A stretch of DNA of 64,000 nt, taken from positions 18,220,469 through 18,284,468 of the forward strand of contig NC_088112.1 in assembly GCF_036370855.1 (NCBI RefSeq), in the 5' to 3' direction. Position 1 is the stretch's first letter. Each line of letters opens with the position of its first letter. Shown here piece by piece: positions 54,801 to 64,000 of the stretch. This stretch comes from Dromaius novaehollandiae (taxonomy: Eukaryota; Chordata; Aves; Casuariiformes; Dromaiidae). Under the pieces are notes generated by a model. The model saw nothing but the letters and a program-made list of their open reading frames with translations. It was not told the origin of the DNA and did no database searches. The position numbers and the translations under genes were made by a program.

Positions 54801-57800
54801 AACAATTTTTTGTAAATTTCTTTTAAATAGAGACATGAAGGAAACCAGTAAACTTAGCTTTTAACAACTTCTGTTATATTGGTCGTCCTGCTGGTAGTTT
54901 TGCATAGTCTGTCAGAGATCTTATCACCTGGCTGCACAGAAACTTTTGACAGCACAGCAGGCTTTTATTTAAACATCTAGTGTAAGGAATGTTTTATAAG
55001 GTTAATAACTGGCTACTACTGTGGAAAAAAGTTTCTGCTTGTAATTCTGTATTGAATAAGGGAGTATCCTCACTTGAAATAGGAAAGAAGAATTCTTTGC
55101 ACAAAACTTCCAGAGGTGCTGAAGCTGGCACTGATTTGTTACCTGATTTCCCATTGCTAAATAATAATAAAATTGTTCTGGTCTGTTATTTAAATACAGG
55201 ATTCAACCAGCAAGACTTGTGATCTTAATGCAAATACTGATTCAGAGGTGTCAGGGGATGGCAACATTATTGTTTCTGAGGAAGCTGTGGGTGTCCAAGT
55301 ACCACGTCTAGATCTGAAGAATGTATCTGATGGTGACAAATGGGAAGGTAATTTTCACCGCTTAGTTTGCAGTATAGTTACTCATGATAAATAACGCATT
55401 TTAACAAAGTAGAGCAAGCAGTTCAACAACTGGAGGTTTTTTTAATTTGGTCTGAGTAATGCGTATCTATGCATTTGGTAAGATTGGCCAAGGTATGACA
55501 TAGGTCCCATCTTATTTCAGAGCTATCTGCAACGAAATTAAGAAAGGACCTTAAAAAAACTGAAAAGAAAAAAATAGCTCAAAAAGAGCAACTGAAGATA
55601 GCAAGAAAGCTTAGCTTTCATAGTACAAATTTTAAAGGAATACTTAAGGTTTCCAGAACCCTGGGCATCTCAGGCTCCTGAAAAATGCTTTCTCTGTTTG
55701 TGTCATATAGTAATATTCTCACTGTTTTTCCCTTGTGAATGATTTTTTTTTTTAATGTAAACTGTCTTAAGTTTTAATACTAGCTAAATTTGACTTAAAA
55801 TGACTAAACTACTAAACACAGCCATTTATTTAGTCTGAAAAATCTGTTGGTTGTTTTAAATGTCAGGATTGTCAGATGTTGGTTCTCTTGTCATTGGACA
55901 AATTGAAACAGCTCTTAATTTTCAAATACCCATCTTCAACTTAGCTTTTATTATTTCTGTGCCCCTTTTGGTACGCTGTTTGGATCTTAGAAACATTAGC
56001 AAAATGGTATTTCAATTGTATGAAATACAGTTGTGTCTCAGAGAGGTTTCTTTACATTTTGTAATCTGCTGATTCTTTATAGTCTTCCAGGTTTAGCAAG
56101 TCCCTAAACTTGTGACTTTATTGAACTTTATTGGTCAGATGTCTGGAAATAACCATTGAGGCTGTCCTTTTACTTGTGTAAAAACACAACCCCTCTCTAC
56201 CCTAACCAAAAAACCCACTCTTGACAATATTTTATTTTCAAAATACTTGTTTACATGTAAACACTTATTTATATGTTATATCCTGTCCTCTGCCTGGTGC
56301 TGATATTCCGAACCATCAATCTATCTGCACCTAAAAAATGCAAGTGGTGTAGTTTGCTAAAATATTATGAATTGTCACCAGCAGTAGGATGATCAAAGTC
56401 CATTCATTTCCTGTTTATAAAAGTTGTAAATATGAAGTGGTTAATGTAGTTAGTACAGGCTTACTGTACAGAGAGGAGGGTTTACTTCCAGCAGGCTGTT
56501 CCGGTGACAGCTATTTATTGAGATGTCTGTAAGTGTCACCATCAAACATTAATAAATCACTGGTAACAAAGAATGAATACAACTGTCTTTTTGCTTGCTG
56601 TGTTACAAACATTAAACGTAATGAAGTATTCCTGGAATGTATGTAGGTTAACTGTGCAGCTTATAGTTGTAGCATGGCAGCACATAAAGCTTTGTCCTGA
56701 AGCTCAAATAGTGGTAACTTAAGAAGTTGCTAGTTTGTCACCAGTGTTGACAGTACTTATTTTTGTGTTCTGCTTGCTTTTACATGTTCTCCCAGTTAAT
56801 TCCCTGCATGAATCCGTATTTCCTTCTTAACCCTTTATAAAATGATTACGTTTGCAGTTTGTGATTGGCTTATCTATATTTGTCATATGTTTGCCAGTTG
56901 GTCCTCTTGAGCCCTGGCAAATGGTACACTTGGAGCGTGTCATGTCATACGAGTCACTTTGCAGGCATCTAAAGACACTGAGTCCAGGTTTTTGTTCTTG
57001 TTGCTCAAGTTGATAACTTTTGTTCTCTATGTTTTATTTATGTTAACCGTTTACTTACATGTTATGTTCTGTTGCACCTTCCATTTGTTTTAACCTGCTT
57101 TAATACGTGTTTCCGTAAGGTGTGTGGCTTTCATTTTCATTATTTCTTTAATTCTGTTCATAAAAGACATCTTGGTTTCATATATCCAAATAATTTTATG
57201 ATCTTTTCCTTGAACAGAAAGTAGCATATCTGTATATAAATCTATATATAGTATATGTTTTGGGGAAGTAAAATCATGATATTTTGCAAGACATAGTATT
57301 TCATTGTGAAGTACTTGAGGTTTGGCTATTCTTCTGTCCTGTTCAGAGTATTTATTAGGACCTCAGTCTTCAAGGCATTGCAGGTCCTGTGGAGTTCCAT
57401 TTAAGTAGATTGGTTTTGTAGAGAAGTCTGTACTAGTTCAAGTCTTTTACAAGATTTCTAATATTAAAGCCTGTGTGATGGAAAACTTAAAGGCTGATAT
57501 AGCCCTTGAAAATGAGCATGGAATGCTTTCTGGCTTAATAGGGGAAAAATGCAGATCAGTTAATCTACACTTCTGAGTAGATTTTTCTGCATTTGTCTCT
57601 GTTGTCTATGAGCTCTGAGCAGAAGTATATTTAGAACTTGTTTTCTGTTAACCTGAAGATGCATGGGACTTTTAATAAACTACAGTAAGTCTTTACTATT
57701 CCTTTGTCAGTTCTTTGTAAACCTTTTCAGTAAATAGTTTAATTTTGCTAAGGGCTGAGCATCCTTATCTGCCATTGAAATTGCTTGGAAGCTGAGAGTG

Positions 57801-60800
57801 CTCAGGGCCTGGCCCAAAAGATGGGATGTTTTTCCCTGGTACTGTATCTTCCTGCTTTACATGTTATGTATGGTTTGTTCTGACTGTGCTGTGTGTTCAC
57901 TTTAGTATTTTTGCCATTCTTTTTCATTTTATTAGCGCCATGCCCTATCACTTTTCCCCTCATTGATTTCAAAACAATGCATCTGCAGAGAGAAGGGGAG
58001 GGTAAGTATGGTTCGCCATACGTTCAGTTATCTGCCTTTTGATAGTTTATGGTTTGCTTTCTAACTAACCCTTCACCTGCTGTCCCTTATATCTTGGGAA
58101 TATTCTGATCTACATTTTTTTTTTTTACCTTTTCTTTTCTTTTCTTTTTTAAAGTTTCCCTTCTTGCATCTTGAACTGTGTAAACAGGCAAGATTCTAGC
58201 TTAAAAAAACAAAACAACAGCCCCATAATACTTAGTAATTATACCTGTAATACTTAGTAATTATACCCATAATACTTAGTAATTATACAATGGAAAGCAG
58301 GTACAAGGGTGGGTTTTTTTTTTTTTTTTTTGAAGATTACTTTGTGGGTTTTATTGTTGTTCTGCACACTTTGAACCCAGTTTTCAAATTTCTGATTTGC
58401 ACTGGAAAATATAGGTAACTGCATTCTGAAAGTAAAAAGGGGTTGTATTTTAAATTGGAATGCTTGAAAGGCTGTCAGCTTTTTTTATTAGACAGCAAGA
58501 AAACCATATCTGAGAATTGTAAAGGATGTTAGTAACTAACTTTTATGGGCATTTAAAAATGTACTATTGTTTTGGAATCCCCTGCTTAAGAGAGAAATTA
58601 CCTCCCAGAAGTTAACAAATCTCTTTTTCTCAGTGGTGTCAAGATGGATTTAAATAAATAAAAACCTTCCTTAAAAAGACTAAGCCAATGAGTATAATAC
58701 CTAAAGAGGTACTGTCAGGTTTACCTAGCCTTGTTCAAAACCAAGAGGGCAATCCTTGAAAGTACTAGGGTAGTGTATGAAAATTGATTTCACAGCAATA
58801 TATTGCAACAGACAATAAATATAGTCTTCTAACGTTCAGATATCTGATCAGTAAATAAGGCACTGTTACACTCTTGGATTGTTCAGGGATGCATATTCCT
58901 AAGAAACACTTTGAAAAAGGGATCCTAGTGTGCATACTTCATTTCAGTACCTTTTTCTTTCAATTGTCATATGACAGAATTCGTAGCTTTCTGACGTATT
59001 TATTCACTTTGTGTATGACACCACATCCTTTATAGCCTACAAGACTAAGCATTGGGTACGCGTTTGTGTTTCCTTCTGACTCTTGTTTATAATTCTTTTA
59101 GGACTGGTACGATTCTGTGTCCTTTTTTTTATGTTGTAGATCCGTTTCCTGCTTTCAAATCCTGGCAGGAGGACAGCGAATCTGGAGAAGCTCAACTTTC
59201 CCCGCAGGCTGGACGAATGACTAATCATCCGTTGGAAGAGGATTGTCACCCGATATTGTCTCATCGTAGTTTGGATTTTGGACAAAGCCAACGTTTCTTG
59301 CATGATCCAGAAACACTAGATTCTTCATCCAAAGCACTTTCTTTTGTTAGGTATGTATTTTAATACAGTTTGGTAAGCTTTGGGGTAGGAGATGGGACTG
59401 CCAGTGTGAAAATACTGCTAACTGTTTTGGTCAATTAAAGACCAAGGTCAAATGTGGCTTTATATGGCCATTTGGTTGTTCTACATACCTGGGAACTGCC
59501 ATATTGAGTCAGACCAGAGGTTCATCTGGGGTGGTGTCGTGTCTCTGAAAATGCCCACTGGCAGATAGTGAGGGAAAGAGTATAAAAATAGGACAAGCCT
59601 ATGGAGATATTTCCTGGCATTCAGTCAGCGCTGCTGGCCCCTACTGTAATGGCACTTCCTGGGCTGAAGAAGTATTTGTATCTTCTGTTTACTGGTCTTT
59701 ACTGGACTGCTGATCCCTGATTTTATGTAAGTTTGGGAGGGGGGTCTGAAGCATGGATATCTACTTTCATGTAGCGTTATTTCAGATTTGTTTCATGTAG
59801 CGTGTTATATTCTCCCAGTAAAGAGAACCAAGTTGCGCAAATCATTGCAACTAGAGTGTGCAGTAATAATCTGGGGAGACTGTTCATTTGGGCTGTGGAA
59901 GGCCTTCCCTCAGGAGGATTATGGGAAAGTATCAATTGTTGGGGAGCTGTGAGACAGCAGTACAATGAAGACATAGGATTCTTCATCCAGGTCCTTTTTT
60001 CACGGCTTAGGGGATCAAGCCCATTTACCCCAGTGTGTGAAAGTTGAGTTTATTAAAGAAACTGCAAGTTGTTTGTGTGACATTGGCAACTGTGACCTTC
60101 CAAAACTGTAAATAACTTGGTGACCTGACTGTCTAATACTATTGCTGTAAGAAGTAGTGTAAGAAAAGTTTTCGTGCTTGTTAGAGAAGAAATAATCCTG
60201 CAAAATGAGAAAATTTGGAACAGGAACAACCTAGTTCAGAATCCCTAATTCTCCATATGATATAGATTTATTGATGCAAAAGGATACTTTTCCAAGTTTT
60301 CTCCAGTTAGCAGCAGAAGAAAGTATGGTTGAGGAATACTGTTAAAAAGATGTGGATGACTGACCTGGAGAAAAGTTACAATTGTAATAGCTCTTCTCAT
60401 CATTCCCAAACTAATAAGGATCTGCACTATTTGTAGTATTTGCTAGTATCTCGAACTACATAGTTGTCACTAGCTGTGTTGAGAGATCTTTCATAAACTA
60501 GAAAGGAGAAAATAATACATCACATTTTGAAGGCAGTAGATCAGGGCATTTTGATTCAGTAAATAAATAGCTCTGACTGAAAACGTGAAAAGAATGAATT
60601 GTAAACTTGACAAAAAATATTGAAGTTAATCATCTGTTACTCAAAAGAAAATAAAGAAGTACAGTTGCTTGCATCAGTTTAATTATTTTAAATGACACTT
60701 TAAAAATGCTTTTAATACAGAACACGAAGAGCGTCCTTTAGCTCAAAAGATGATAAAAGGGAAGACAAGACTCCGTATCAGCTTGTCAAGAAATTACAGA

Positions 60801-63658
60801 AGAAAATAAAGCAATTTGAGGAACAATTTGAAAAAGAGAAAAACAGTAAGGTAAGCTACCACTTCTGCTTTTATGCAGGATAAGTTACCTCATGGTAGAG
60901 CTGAGCTACTTCCAGTAGTTCAGTATTGGGTAACTAACTGTGAATTCACAAATATGAATAATTTTGTTATATGCTTCTGTCTGCAAAATTAAAGTGAAAA
61001 ACAGCAGTAGTAGAAAATAAGCCATAATGCCTGAGCCCAAAGAAGGGCAGACAGTGACATTTATGCGGTGAGACTGAGGATGTCAGATGAGATAAGGGGA
61101 GAGAAAAAAGCATCTTATTCGGTTGTTCACTTCTTATTCAAGTTTGTTCAATTTCTGGTGTTCTGTTCCAAATTTATTTTCAGAGGTTTTGTCCATTACA
61201 TTGGACTGAGATTTGAGCTGGTACTAAGAGTGGCATCCTTGGTACTAGTCACCTTCACTGACCTAACTCTTACCAAGCGTTGAATGAAATCTTTATAAAC
61301 AGCTTTACTGTGTGTTTGACTTTATACAAATGTAGTTTCTCTGTATTACTTTTCAGCCCTCCTATAGTGATATTGCAGCCAACCCAAAAGTTTTGAAATG
61401 GATGACTGACCTTACCAGACTGAGAAAGCAAATAAAAGGTAATGGTTGTTAGAATTATTTTTTTAAATACAAATGTAAATTATCTAAATCTAAAATGGAA
61501 GTGATATGTCATTCAGGAAAATTCCACAGGACAGTAAAGATCTTTAGTTTCTAGATTCTGACCTATTTTGTTACAAAAACAGAACCAAATTATTCTTGTG
61601 GCTTTGTTTTTAGTTACTGGAAGAGGAACTTTGCCTATGCAAACTGTTACATCCTTTATTCACAATTAAACCAACTGAGAAAGCTATTTCTTTTAAACTT
61701 TTGGATGGCTAATTTTTCTCATTTCAGATGCAAAGCAGAAGAGCTCAGATGGCGAATTCATACCTCAAACACGTCCACGAAGTAACACACTTCCAAAAAG
61801 TTTTGGCTCCTCCCTTGACCAAGAGGATGAAGAAAATGGAGATGAGATGCGGGTTGTGCAGAAAGAGAAGAAGCCCTCCAAGGAAGCTACACTTGAACTC
61901 ATTTTGAAAAGATTAAAGGAAAAACGAGTGGAAAGGTGTTTGCCAGAAGATATAAAAGTAAGCATAAGCTTATGGTTAGGCTGCTACTAGGTGAATAGCG
62001 GAGGGTAATAGAGCACTTTCAAACACTTAAAATGTTGTTTTATCAATAAAATGATGTCTCTGTCTAGTAACCCTTTCCCAAGCCCCCATATTTCAGACTC
62101 TGTGGAGAAATGACCAAGTTGAACCACATTTCTCTTGCTCAGTATTGATTAAAATATTTACAAGTATCTGCTGACAATATTGGGCAGCTTTAAATGGATG
62201 AAGGTGGGATATGTGTTACTAACTAAGCTAAGTTTGGCTAAGGCATCTGTATAGCTGTTAATGTAGAAAAGCTGTTCAAGTGACTCGTGTTTGATGAGAT
62301 GTGAATTGTTCTTCTGACAGAAAATGACAAAGGACCATTTGGTAGAAGAGAAAACATCTCTCCAGAAAAGCCTCCTGTATTATGAAAGTCAGCATGGACG
62401 GCCGGTAATACCTGGTTTACTTCATCAAGCTATGTTAATGTACATGCAGAAAACAGTAGCTCTCTTGCAGGAGTAGCAACAGCATTTAATAGTGTTTTTC
62501 TGAAGACACAAAGTTATATATCAATTTCCATGTTACTGTTAGAGGAAGTTTTTGCGTTGACTTCTAAAAATTAGAATTTTTTGTAATGATAAATTATATA
62601 GGCTGTTTGTCCACAGATCGGTAGAATATTGCGGTTTGCAATGTGATTTATGTAGTTTGGCTCCATATTTCTCTGTGAAGCAAAGCGAAGTCTTAAAAAC
62701 AAGCTGTTGATCCTGGGAAAAGGCCTGAAGGGTTATTCTGGATTTCACAAACAAAAGACACTAATATTTGAAGTATGAGGTGTATATCTTACATATGGCC
62801 ATGTGGAAGCTAGAGTAAGTGAGTAACAATTAGTGGATTTTATTTTGGTATATGGTCAGTATCACTAGTCCAATCACAAGATCTTTATTATTCTATCAGC
62901 TTTGTGAGTTTGACACATTAACTAGATGATCAGCACTGCCATGTCAGTCTGCCCAAGCCTTCAGTGCTAAAAGCCAAAGAAGGCAGAATAATGATCTTGG
63001 AGGTATTGGCACTGGCTCTACAACCCTCTTTGGGAGAAAATCCCAGGAATTCTTTAGGCTAGCCTTCAAGATTGATTGACGAAGACATAACGATCAAGAA
63101 TTGAGAGTAAAATCAGATGCCCCTCTGTAGTTTCATCTTTCTCCCTCTTTTATTTATTTATTTTTTTCCTCTTCCCTCTCCCCCTATCATTTCTGTAGAA
63201 TCATCATTGCTAGTCACTCAGTCTTCTCCCCTAGTTCCTGGTTCCCCCTCCTTTTTTTTGTTTTCTTTTCATTTCCATGGCTTTTTAAAGATAGTGTGTT
63301 TGCTTCTGCTGGAGCTGCCCTAACTTTTAGGAATTCTTCTAAACTTCATCTGAAAAATATAGAGTCAAAGTGAGAAAGCAGGGGAAAAAAGCACCCACCC
63401 CTTTCTCTGGGGGGGAACAAATTCATACACACTCTTTAAATTAGTCTTATATTCCTAATTGGAATGTGCTAGAGGTCTGGCATGAGAAGCAGTGCACTTT
63501 GTGTTTGCTTGTATATTACGGAGTGACTGGTATAATTAATTCTGTGGTTTCTCTGCCTTTAGGTTACTAGAGAAGAAAGACATATTGTGAAGCCACTTTA
63601 TGACAGATACAGACTTGTAAAACAAATGTTAACTAGAGCAAGCATTACTCCTATCCTT
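32120..63658 (+). CDS. FAM13B: FAM13B, RhoGAP-domain protein (19 coding exons, residues 1-793, C-terminus off the edge)
   Basis: Splicing the 19 exons listed separately gives one uninterrupted frame of 793 codons that matches vertebrate FAM13B from its start ([13 protein letters not shown]) onward. Every junction keeps frame and has GT-AG ends. Domains: RhoGAP-like fold, about residues 20-225; acidic, serine-rich linker, about 230-515; a conserved block with [20 protein letters not shown] near 518-537; coiled-coil-prone segments near 605-660 and 715-760; and the [13 protein letters not shown]...[11 protein letters not shown] block near 750-780. FAM13 proteins are cytoplasmic or nuclear proteins of poorly defined function; the paralogue FAM13A is linked to lung and fat phenotypes in people. 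In this protein the RhoGAP arginine-finger position is Gln62, so GAP activity is doubtful. The human protein is about 915 residues, so the last exons lie to the right. The C-terminal half is very close to human; the linker is more divergent. Confidence 0.96.
32405..32420 (+). repeat. (AT)8 microsatellite
   Basis: Eight AT dinucleotides in FAM13B intron 2. Confidence 0.9.
32747..32959 (+). CDS. FAM13B: FAM13B exon 3: residues 53-124, RhoGAP core
   Basis: The acceptor is ctaacttag and the donor CGCAAG|gtagta. It encodes [16 protein letters not shown] and [13 protein letters not shown], the two segments that carry the arginine finger and the K/R pair in active RhoGAPs. Here these are Gln62, Arg99 and Gln103. 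Confidence 0.96.
32960..36988 (+). other. FAM13B: FAM13B intron 3 (4.0 kb)
   Basis: AT-rich intron with a 39-base-period duplication near 33261 and long T-tracts (34630-34647, 34850-34875). No additional exon was recognised. Confidence 0.75.
33261..33332 (+). repeat. Two-copy tandem duplication, 39-base period
   Basis: CCATTGGATTCAAAGTTGTG at 33261 recurs as CCACTGGATTCAAAGTTGTG at 33300. Both copies continue TTT then a diverged ATATC. It lies in intron 3. Confidence 0.75.
36989..37166 (+). CDS. FAM13B: FAM13B exon 4: residues 124-183, RhoGAP core
   Basis: The acceptor is ttttacag and the donor TTTCA|gtaagt. It encodes [19 protein letters not shown] and [11 protein letters not shown]. The last motif corresponds to N-L-x-x-V-F-G-P of RhoGAPs, with Ser172 in place of the usual Asn. 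Confidence 0.96.
37770..37914 (+). CDS. FAM13B: FAM13B exon 5: residues 183-231, end of RhoGAP domain
   Basis: The acceptor is aatctttag and the donor GAGCAG|gtaaga. It encodes [12 protein letters not shown] and [20 protein letters not shown], the last helices of the domain running into an acidic tail. It ends in phase 0. Confidence 0.95.
38077..38116 (+). repeat. (GT)10(AT)10 compound microsatellite
   Basis: Ten GT units are followed directly by ten AT units in intron 5. Such compound repeats are usually length-polymorphic. Confidence 0.9.
39060..39660. mobile_element. GC-rich, CpG-rich insertion-like block, possible solo LTR
   Basis: About 500-600 bases with many CpGs and several GC runs sit abruptly in an AT-rich intron. 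GTTCCGGGCC occurs twice near 39420 and 39450. A run ending AATAAATTTCTTGCC near 39607 resembles a poly(A) signal at the end of an LTR. No clear TG...CA ends, target duplication or coding sequence was found, so the LTR call is tentative; a plain GC-rich repeat or a small orphan CpG island are alternatives. Confidence 0.3.
39677..39689 (+). repeat. G homopolymer (13)
   Basis: Thirteen G follow a run of seven A in FAM13B intron 5. Confidence 0.85.
40564..40721 (+). CDS. FAM13B: FAM13B exon 6: residues 232-284, acidic linker
   Basis: The acceptor is tttatacag and the donor ACAAG|gtaact. The peptide is rich in Glu and Asp ([22 protein letters not shown]) and then [15 protein letters not shown]. 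No domain is recognised; it corresponds to the variable linker of FAM13B. Confidence 0.9.
42184..42235 (+). repeat. Two-copy duplication, 30-base period
   Basis: AATACACAGGTTTATATTTT occurs twice, starting near 42185 and 42215, in intron 6. Confidence 0.8.
45825..45851 (+). repeat. A homopolymer (27)
   Basis: Twenty-seven consecutive A in intron 6. The upstream sequence does not look like a retrotransposed gene or a known retroelement, and no target duplication was recognised, so it is listed as a simple repeat. Confidence 0.9.
47416..47457 (+). CDS. FAM13B: FAM13B exon 7: residues 284-298 (42 nt)
   Basis: The acceptor is ttattgcag and the donor GCAGA|gtaagt. It encodes [13 protein letters not shown], which matches the FAM13B family. 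At 42 nt and phase 2 on both sides it could be skipped without a frameshift. Confidence 0.9.
48488..48643 (+). CDS. FAM13B: FAM13B exon 8: residues 298-350
   Basis: The acceptor is tttgttag and the donor AACCA|gtaaga. It encodes [20 protein letters not shown], a segment shared with FAM13A ([16 protein letters not shown]) and so conserved between paralogues, followed by a divergent Asn-rich stretch. It is 156 nt and phase 2 on both sides. Confidence 0.95.
50102..50237 (+). CDS. FAM13B: FAM13B exon 9: residues 350-395
   Basis: The acceptor is ctccttag and the donor CTTCAG|gtgaga. The peptide is acidic and Ser/Asn-rich ([21 protein letters not shown]). It is variable linker, supported by frame continuity and splice sites. 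Confidence 0.85.
50472..50495 (+). CDS. FAM13B: FAM13B exon 10: 24-nt microexon (VPALPFAQ)
   Basis: A strong acceptor (ctttttcacag) and a strong donor (CTCAG|gtaagt) flank exactly 24 bases that are open in the running frame and keep phase 0 on both sides. It adds eight residues between exons 9 and 11. It may be optional; I do not recall an equivalent in the human protein. Confidence 0.6.
53886..53953 (+). CDS. FAM13B: FAM13B exon 11: residues 404-426
   Basis: The acceptor is ttgccaacag and the donor GAAAG|gtatga. It encodes [20 protein letters not shown], comparable with the ILLEPC segment of the human linker. It ends in phase 2. Confidence 0.85.
54715..54769 (+). CDS. FAM13B: FAM13B exon 12: residues 426-444
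   Basis: The acceptor is ttgttttag and the donor TTTCTG|gtaagt. The peptide is [18 protein letters not shown]. Linker exon, supported by frame continuity into exon 13 and by splice-site quality. Confidence 0.85.
55200..55347 (+). CDS. FAM13B: FAM13B exon 13: residues 445-494
   Basis: The acceptor is aaatacag and the donor GGGAAG|gtaatt. It encodes [14 protein letters not shown] and [15 protein letters not shown]; the second block matches the human protein closely. It ends in phase 1 and can join exon 14, exon 15 or the possible alternative last exon at 55521. Confidence 0.93.
55521..56575 (+). CDS. FAM13B: Candidate alternative last exon of FAM13B (52 new residues, stop at 55679-55681)
   Basis: A good acceptor (cttatttcag) precedes sequence that continues the phase-1 frame of exon 13: G+AG gives Glu494, then 52 codons to TGA at 55679. 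The peptide is lysine-rich ([20 protein letters not shown]) and likely helical, unlike the standard continuation. No good donor was seen before the stop. An AATAAA at 56551-56556 with GT-rich sequence after it could end a 3' UTR of about 0.9 kb. The predicted isoform is 546 residues: RhoGAP-like domain and linker without the C-terminal coiled coils. It may instead be a chance frame or an exonised repeat; no transcript evidence is available here. Confidence 0.4.
57936..58001 (+). CDS. FAM13B: FAM13B exon 14: residues 494-516 (66 nt, probable cassette)
   Basis: The acceptor is cattttattag and the donor GGGGAGG|gtaagt. It encodes [20 protein letters not shown] plus two residues and is phase 1 on both sides. 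With it, exon 13 reads KWEAPCP; without it, exon 13 joins exon 15 as KWEDPFPAF, close to the KWEEPFPAF I recall for human FAM13B. Both forms are in frame, so this is a likely cassette exon. Confidence 0.8.
58224..58289 (+). repeat. Three tandem copies of a 22-base unit
   Basis: The unit AATACTTAGTAATTATAC, with four variable bases, is repeated three times with period 22 in intron 14. Confidence 0.85.
59140..59350 (+). CDS. FAM13B: FAM13B exon 15: residues 516-586
   Basis: The acceptor is atgttgtag and the donor GTTAG|gtatgt. It encodes [20 protein letters not shown] and [18 protein letters not shown]. The first block is shared with FAM13A (PAFSSWQRENSDSDEAHLSP), marking a conserved region after the linker. 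Confidence 0.96.
59489..59700 (+). repeat. Copy of an old sauropsid interspersed repeat
   Basis: GCCATATTGAGTCAGACCAG then AGGTTCATCTGG, a block with CCACTGGCAGAT, and GAGGGAAAGAG resembles a dispersed repeat common in turtle and crocodile genomes whose copies read like 'gccatactgggtcagacca...ggtccatctagccca'. I cannot name the family with certainty. It lies in intron 15 just after exon 15. Confidence 0.5.
60721..60850 (+). CDS. FAM13B: FAM13B exon 16: residues 586-629
   Basis: The acceptor is tttaatacag and the donor AGTAAG|gtaagc. It encodes [14 protein letters not shown] and then [20 protein letters not shown], a coiled-coil-prone helix shared with FAM13A. RRASF is a basophilic-kinase type motif (Arg at -3), a possible phosphosite by inference. 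Confidence 0.96.
61357..61438 (+). CDS. FAM13B: FAM13B exon 17: residues 630-657
   Basis: The acceptor is acttttcag and the donor AAAAG|gtaatg. It encodes [20 protein letters not shown], near-identical to the human protein and similar to FAM13A (AANPEVLKW). It ends in phase 1. Confidence 0.96.
61728..61957 (+). CDS. FAM13B: FAM13B exon 18: residues 657-733
   Basis: The acceptor is ctcatttcag and the donor ATAAAA|gtaagc. It encodes [20 protein letters not shown], an acidic stretch, and [20 protein letters not shown]. The [13 protein letters not shown] block is shared with FAM13A and resembles a 14-3-3-type phosphopeptide; the last block is helical and basic. Confidence 0.96.
62321..62404 (+). 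CDS. FAM13B: FAM13B exon 19: residues 734-761
   Basis: The acceptor is cttctgacag and the donor CGGCCG|gtaata. It encodes [20 protein letters not shown] and YESQHGRP, strongly conserved in both FAM13A and FAM13B. It is 84 nt, phase 0 on both sides. Confidence 0.96.
63563..63658 (+). CDS. FAM13B: FAM13B exon 20: residues 762-793, last exon inside the window
   Basis: The acceptor is ctgcctttag and the donor ATCCTT|gtgagt. It encodes [20 protein letters not shown] and [12 protein letters not shown]. The family continues with GSPS...RR, which is not in the remaining 342 bases, so the gene runs off the right edge. Confidence 0.96.
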
Positions 63659-64000
63659 GTGAGTAAAACAAATACCACTTCTTCTCTTCCCCCTCCCCCC
63701 CTTTTTTTTTTCCTTCCCACTTGTGAAGTGCTAGGCTGGCTTTAGAAGAGCTTAGTAATACCGTTCTGTAAAACACGTCTTACTTCTGGAAGATGCAGGT
63801 TGTTGTCATCGTACTTGGGGCATTTGATTGACTGCTGAGACCAGAGCAGTTCAAAGCTGTCTTCGACCTTGCTGGCTCTTAGGAAGTAGATGGTTCCTGG
63901 TGGAAGTAATACGCTCTTCTGACTAACTGGCTGAGACGTTCCCAAGTCACTGTGCTAGGTGTAGTTCCATGGTTCGTATTGTACTCTCAGTGCTCCCAAG

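Noticed and set aside
63742..63945. 67-codon minus-strand frame in FAM13B intron 20
   Set aside because: The composition looks somewhat protein-like, but no family is recognised and nothing supports an antisense gene inside this intron.

Overview
The window is vertebrate nuclear DNA and looks avian, or at least sauropsid. It carries spliced genes with GT-AG introns, two CpG islands, few recognisable interspersed repeats, and a near-intact orthologue of FAM13B. No mammalian Alu or L1 sequence was recognised. The species call is inference. Coding content is small: about 2.4 kb of FAM13B exons and one 45-codon gene. Nearly all other open reading frames are chance ORFs in GC-rich or intronic DNA.

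Layout. (1) 1-7160 is GC-rich to mixed intergenic DNA. It has a strong CpG island at about 2160-2560 to which I can attach no gene. (2) About 7165-9590, minus strand, holds a complete small beta-thymosin gene. It has a short non-coding exon, a coding exon with the actin-binding core, a second coding exon with the C-terminus, and a poly(A) signal. (3) About 9.9-19.9 kb has no recognisable gene. (4) About 19.9-21.0 kb is the CpG-island promoter and first non-coding exon of FAM13B, plus strand. (5) 20.5-32.1 kb is the long first intron. (6) 32.1-63.66 kb contains 19 coding exons of FAM13B, encoding residues 1-793. The C-terminal part, roughly 120 residues by comparison with the human protein, lies beyond the right edge.

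The two genes are divergent, with about 10.7 kb between their start regions. FAM13B encodes an N-terminal RhoGAP-like domain, an acidic and serine-rich middle, and conserved C-terminal coiled-coil blocks. The beta-thymosin is a G-actin sequestering peptide. Nothing in the sequence shows the two are functionally linked.

Main points for follow-up: the RhoGAP domain has lost the arginine finger and other hallmark residues. A possible alternative last exon in intron 13 would give a truncated, lysine-rich-tailed isoform. A 24-nt microexon and a 66-nt phase-preserving exon allow isoforms. The beta-thymosin has Phe where thymosin beta-4 has its oxidisable Met. A GC-rich, LTR-like block sits in an AT-rich intron.
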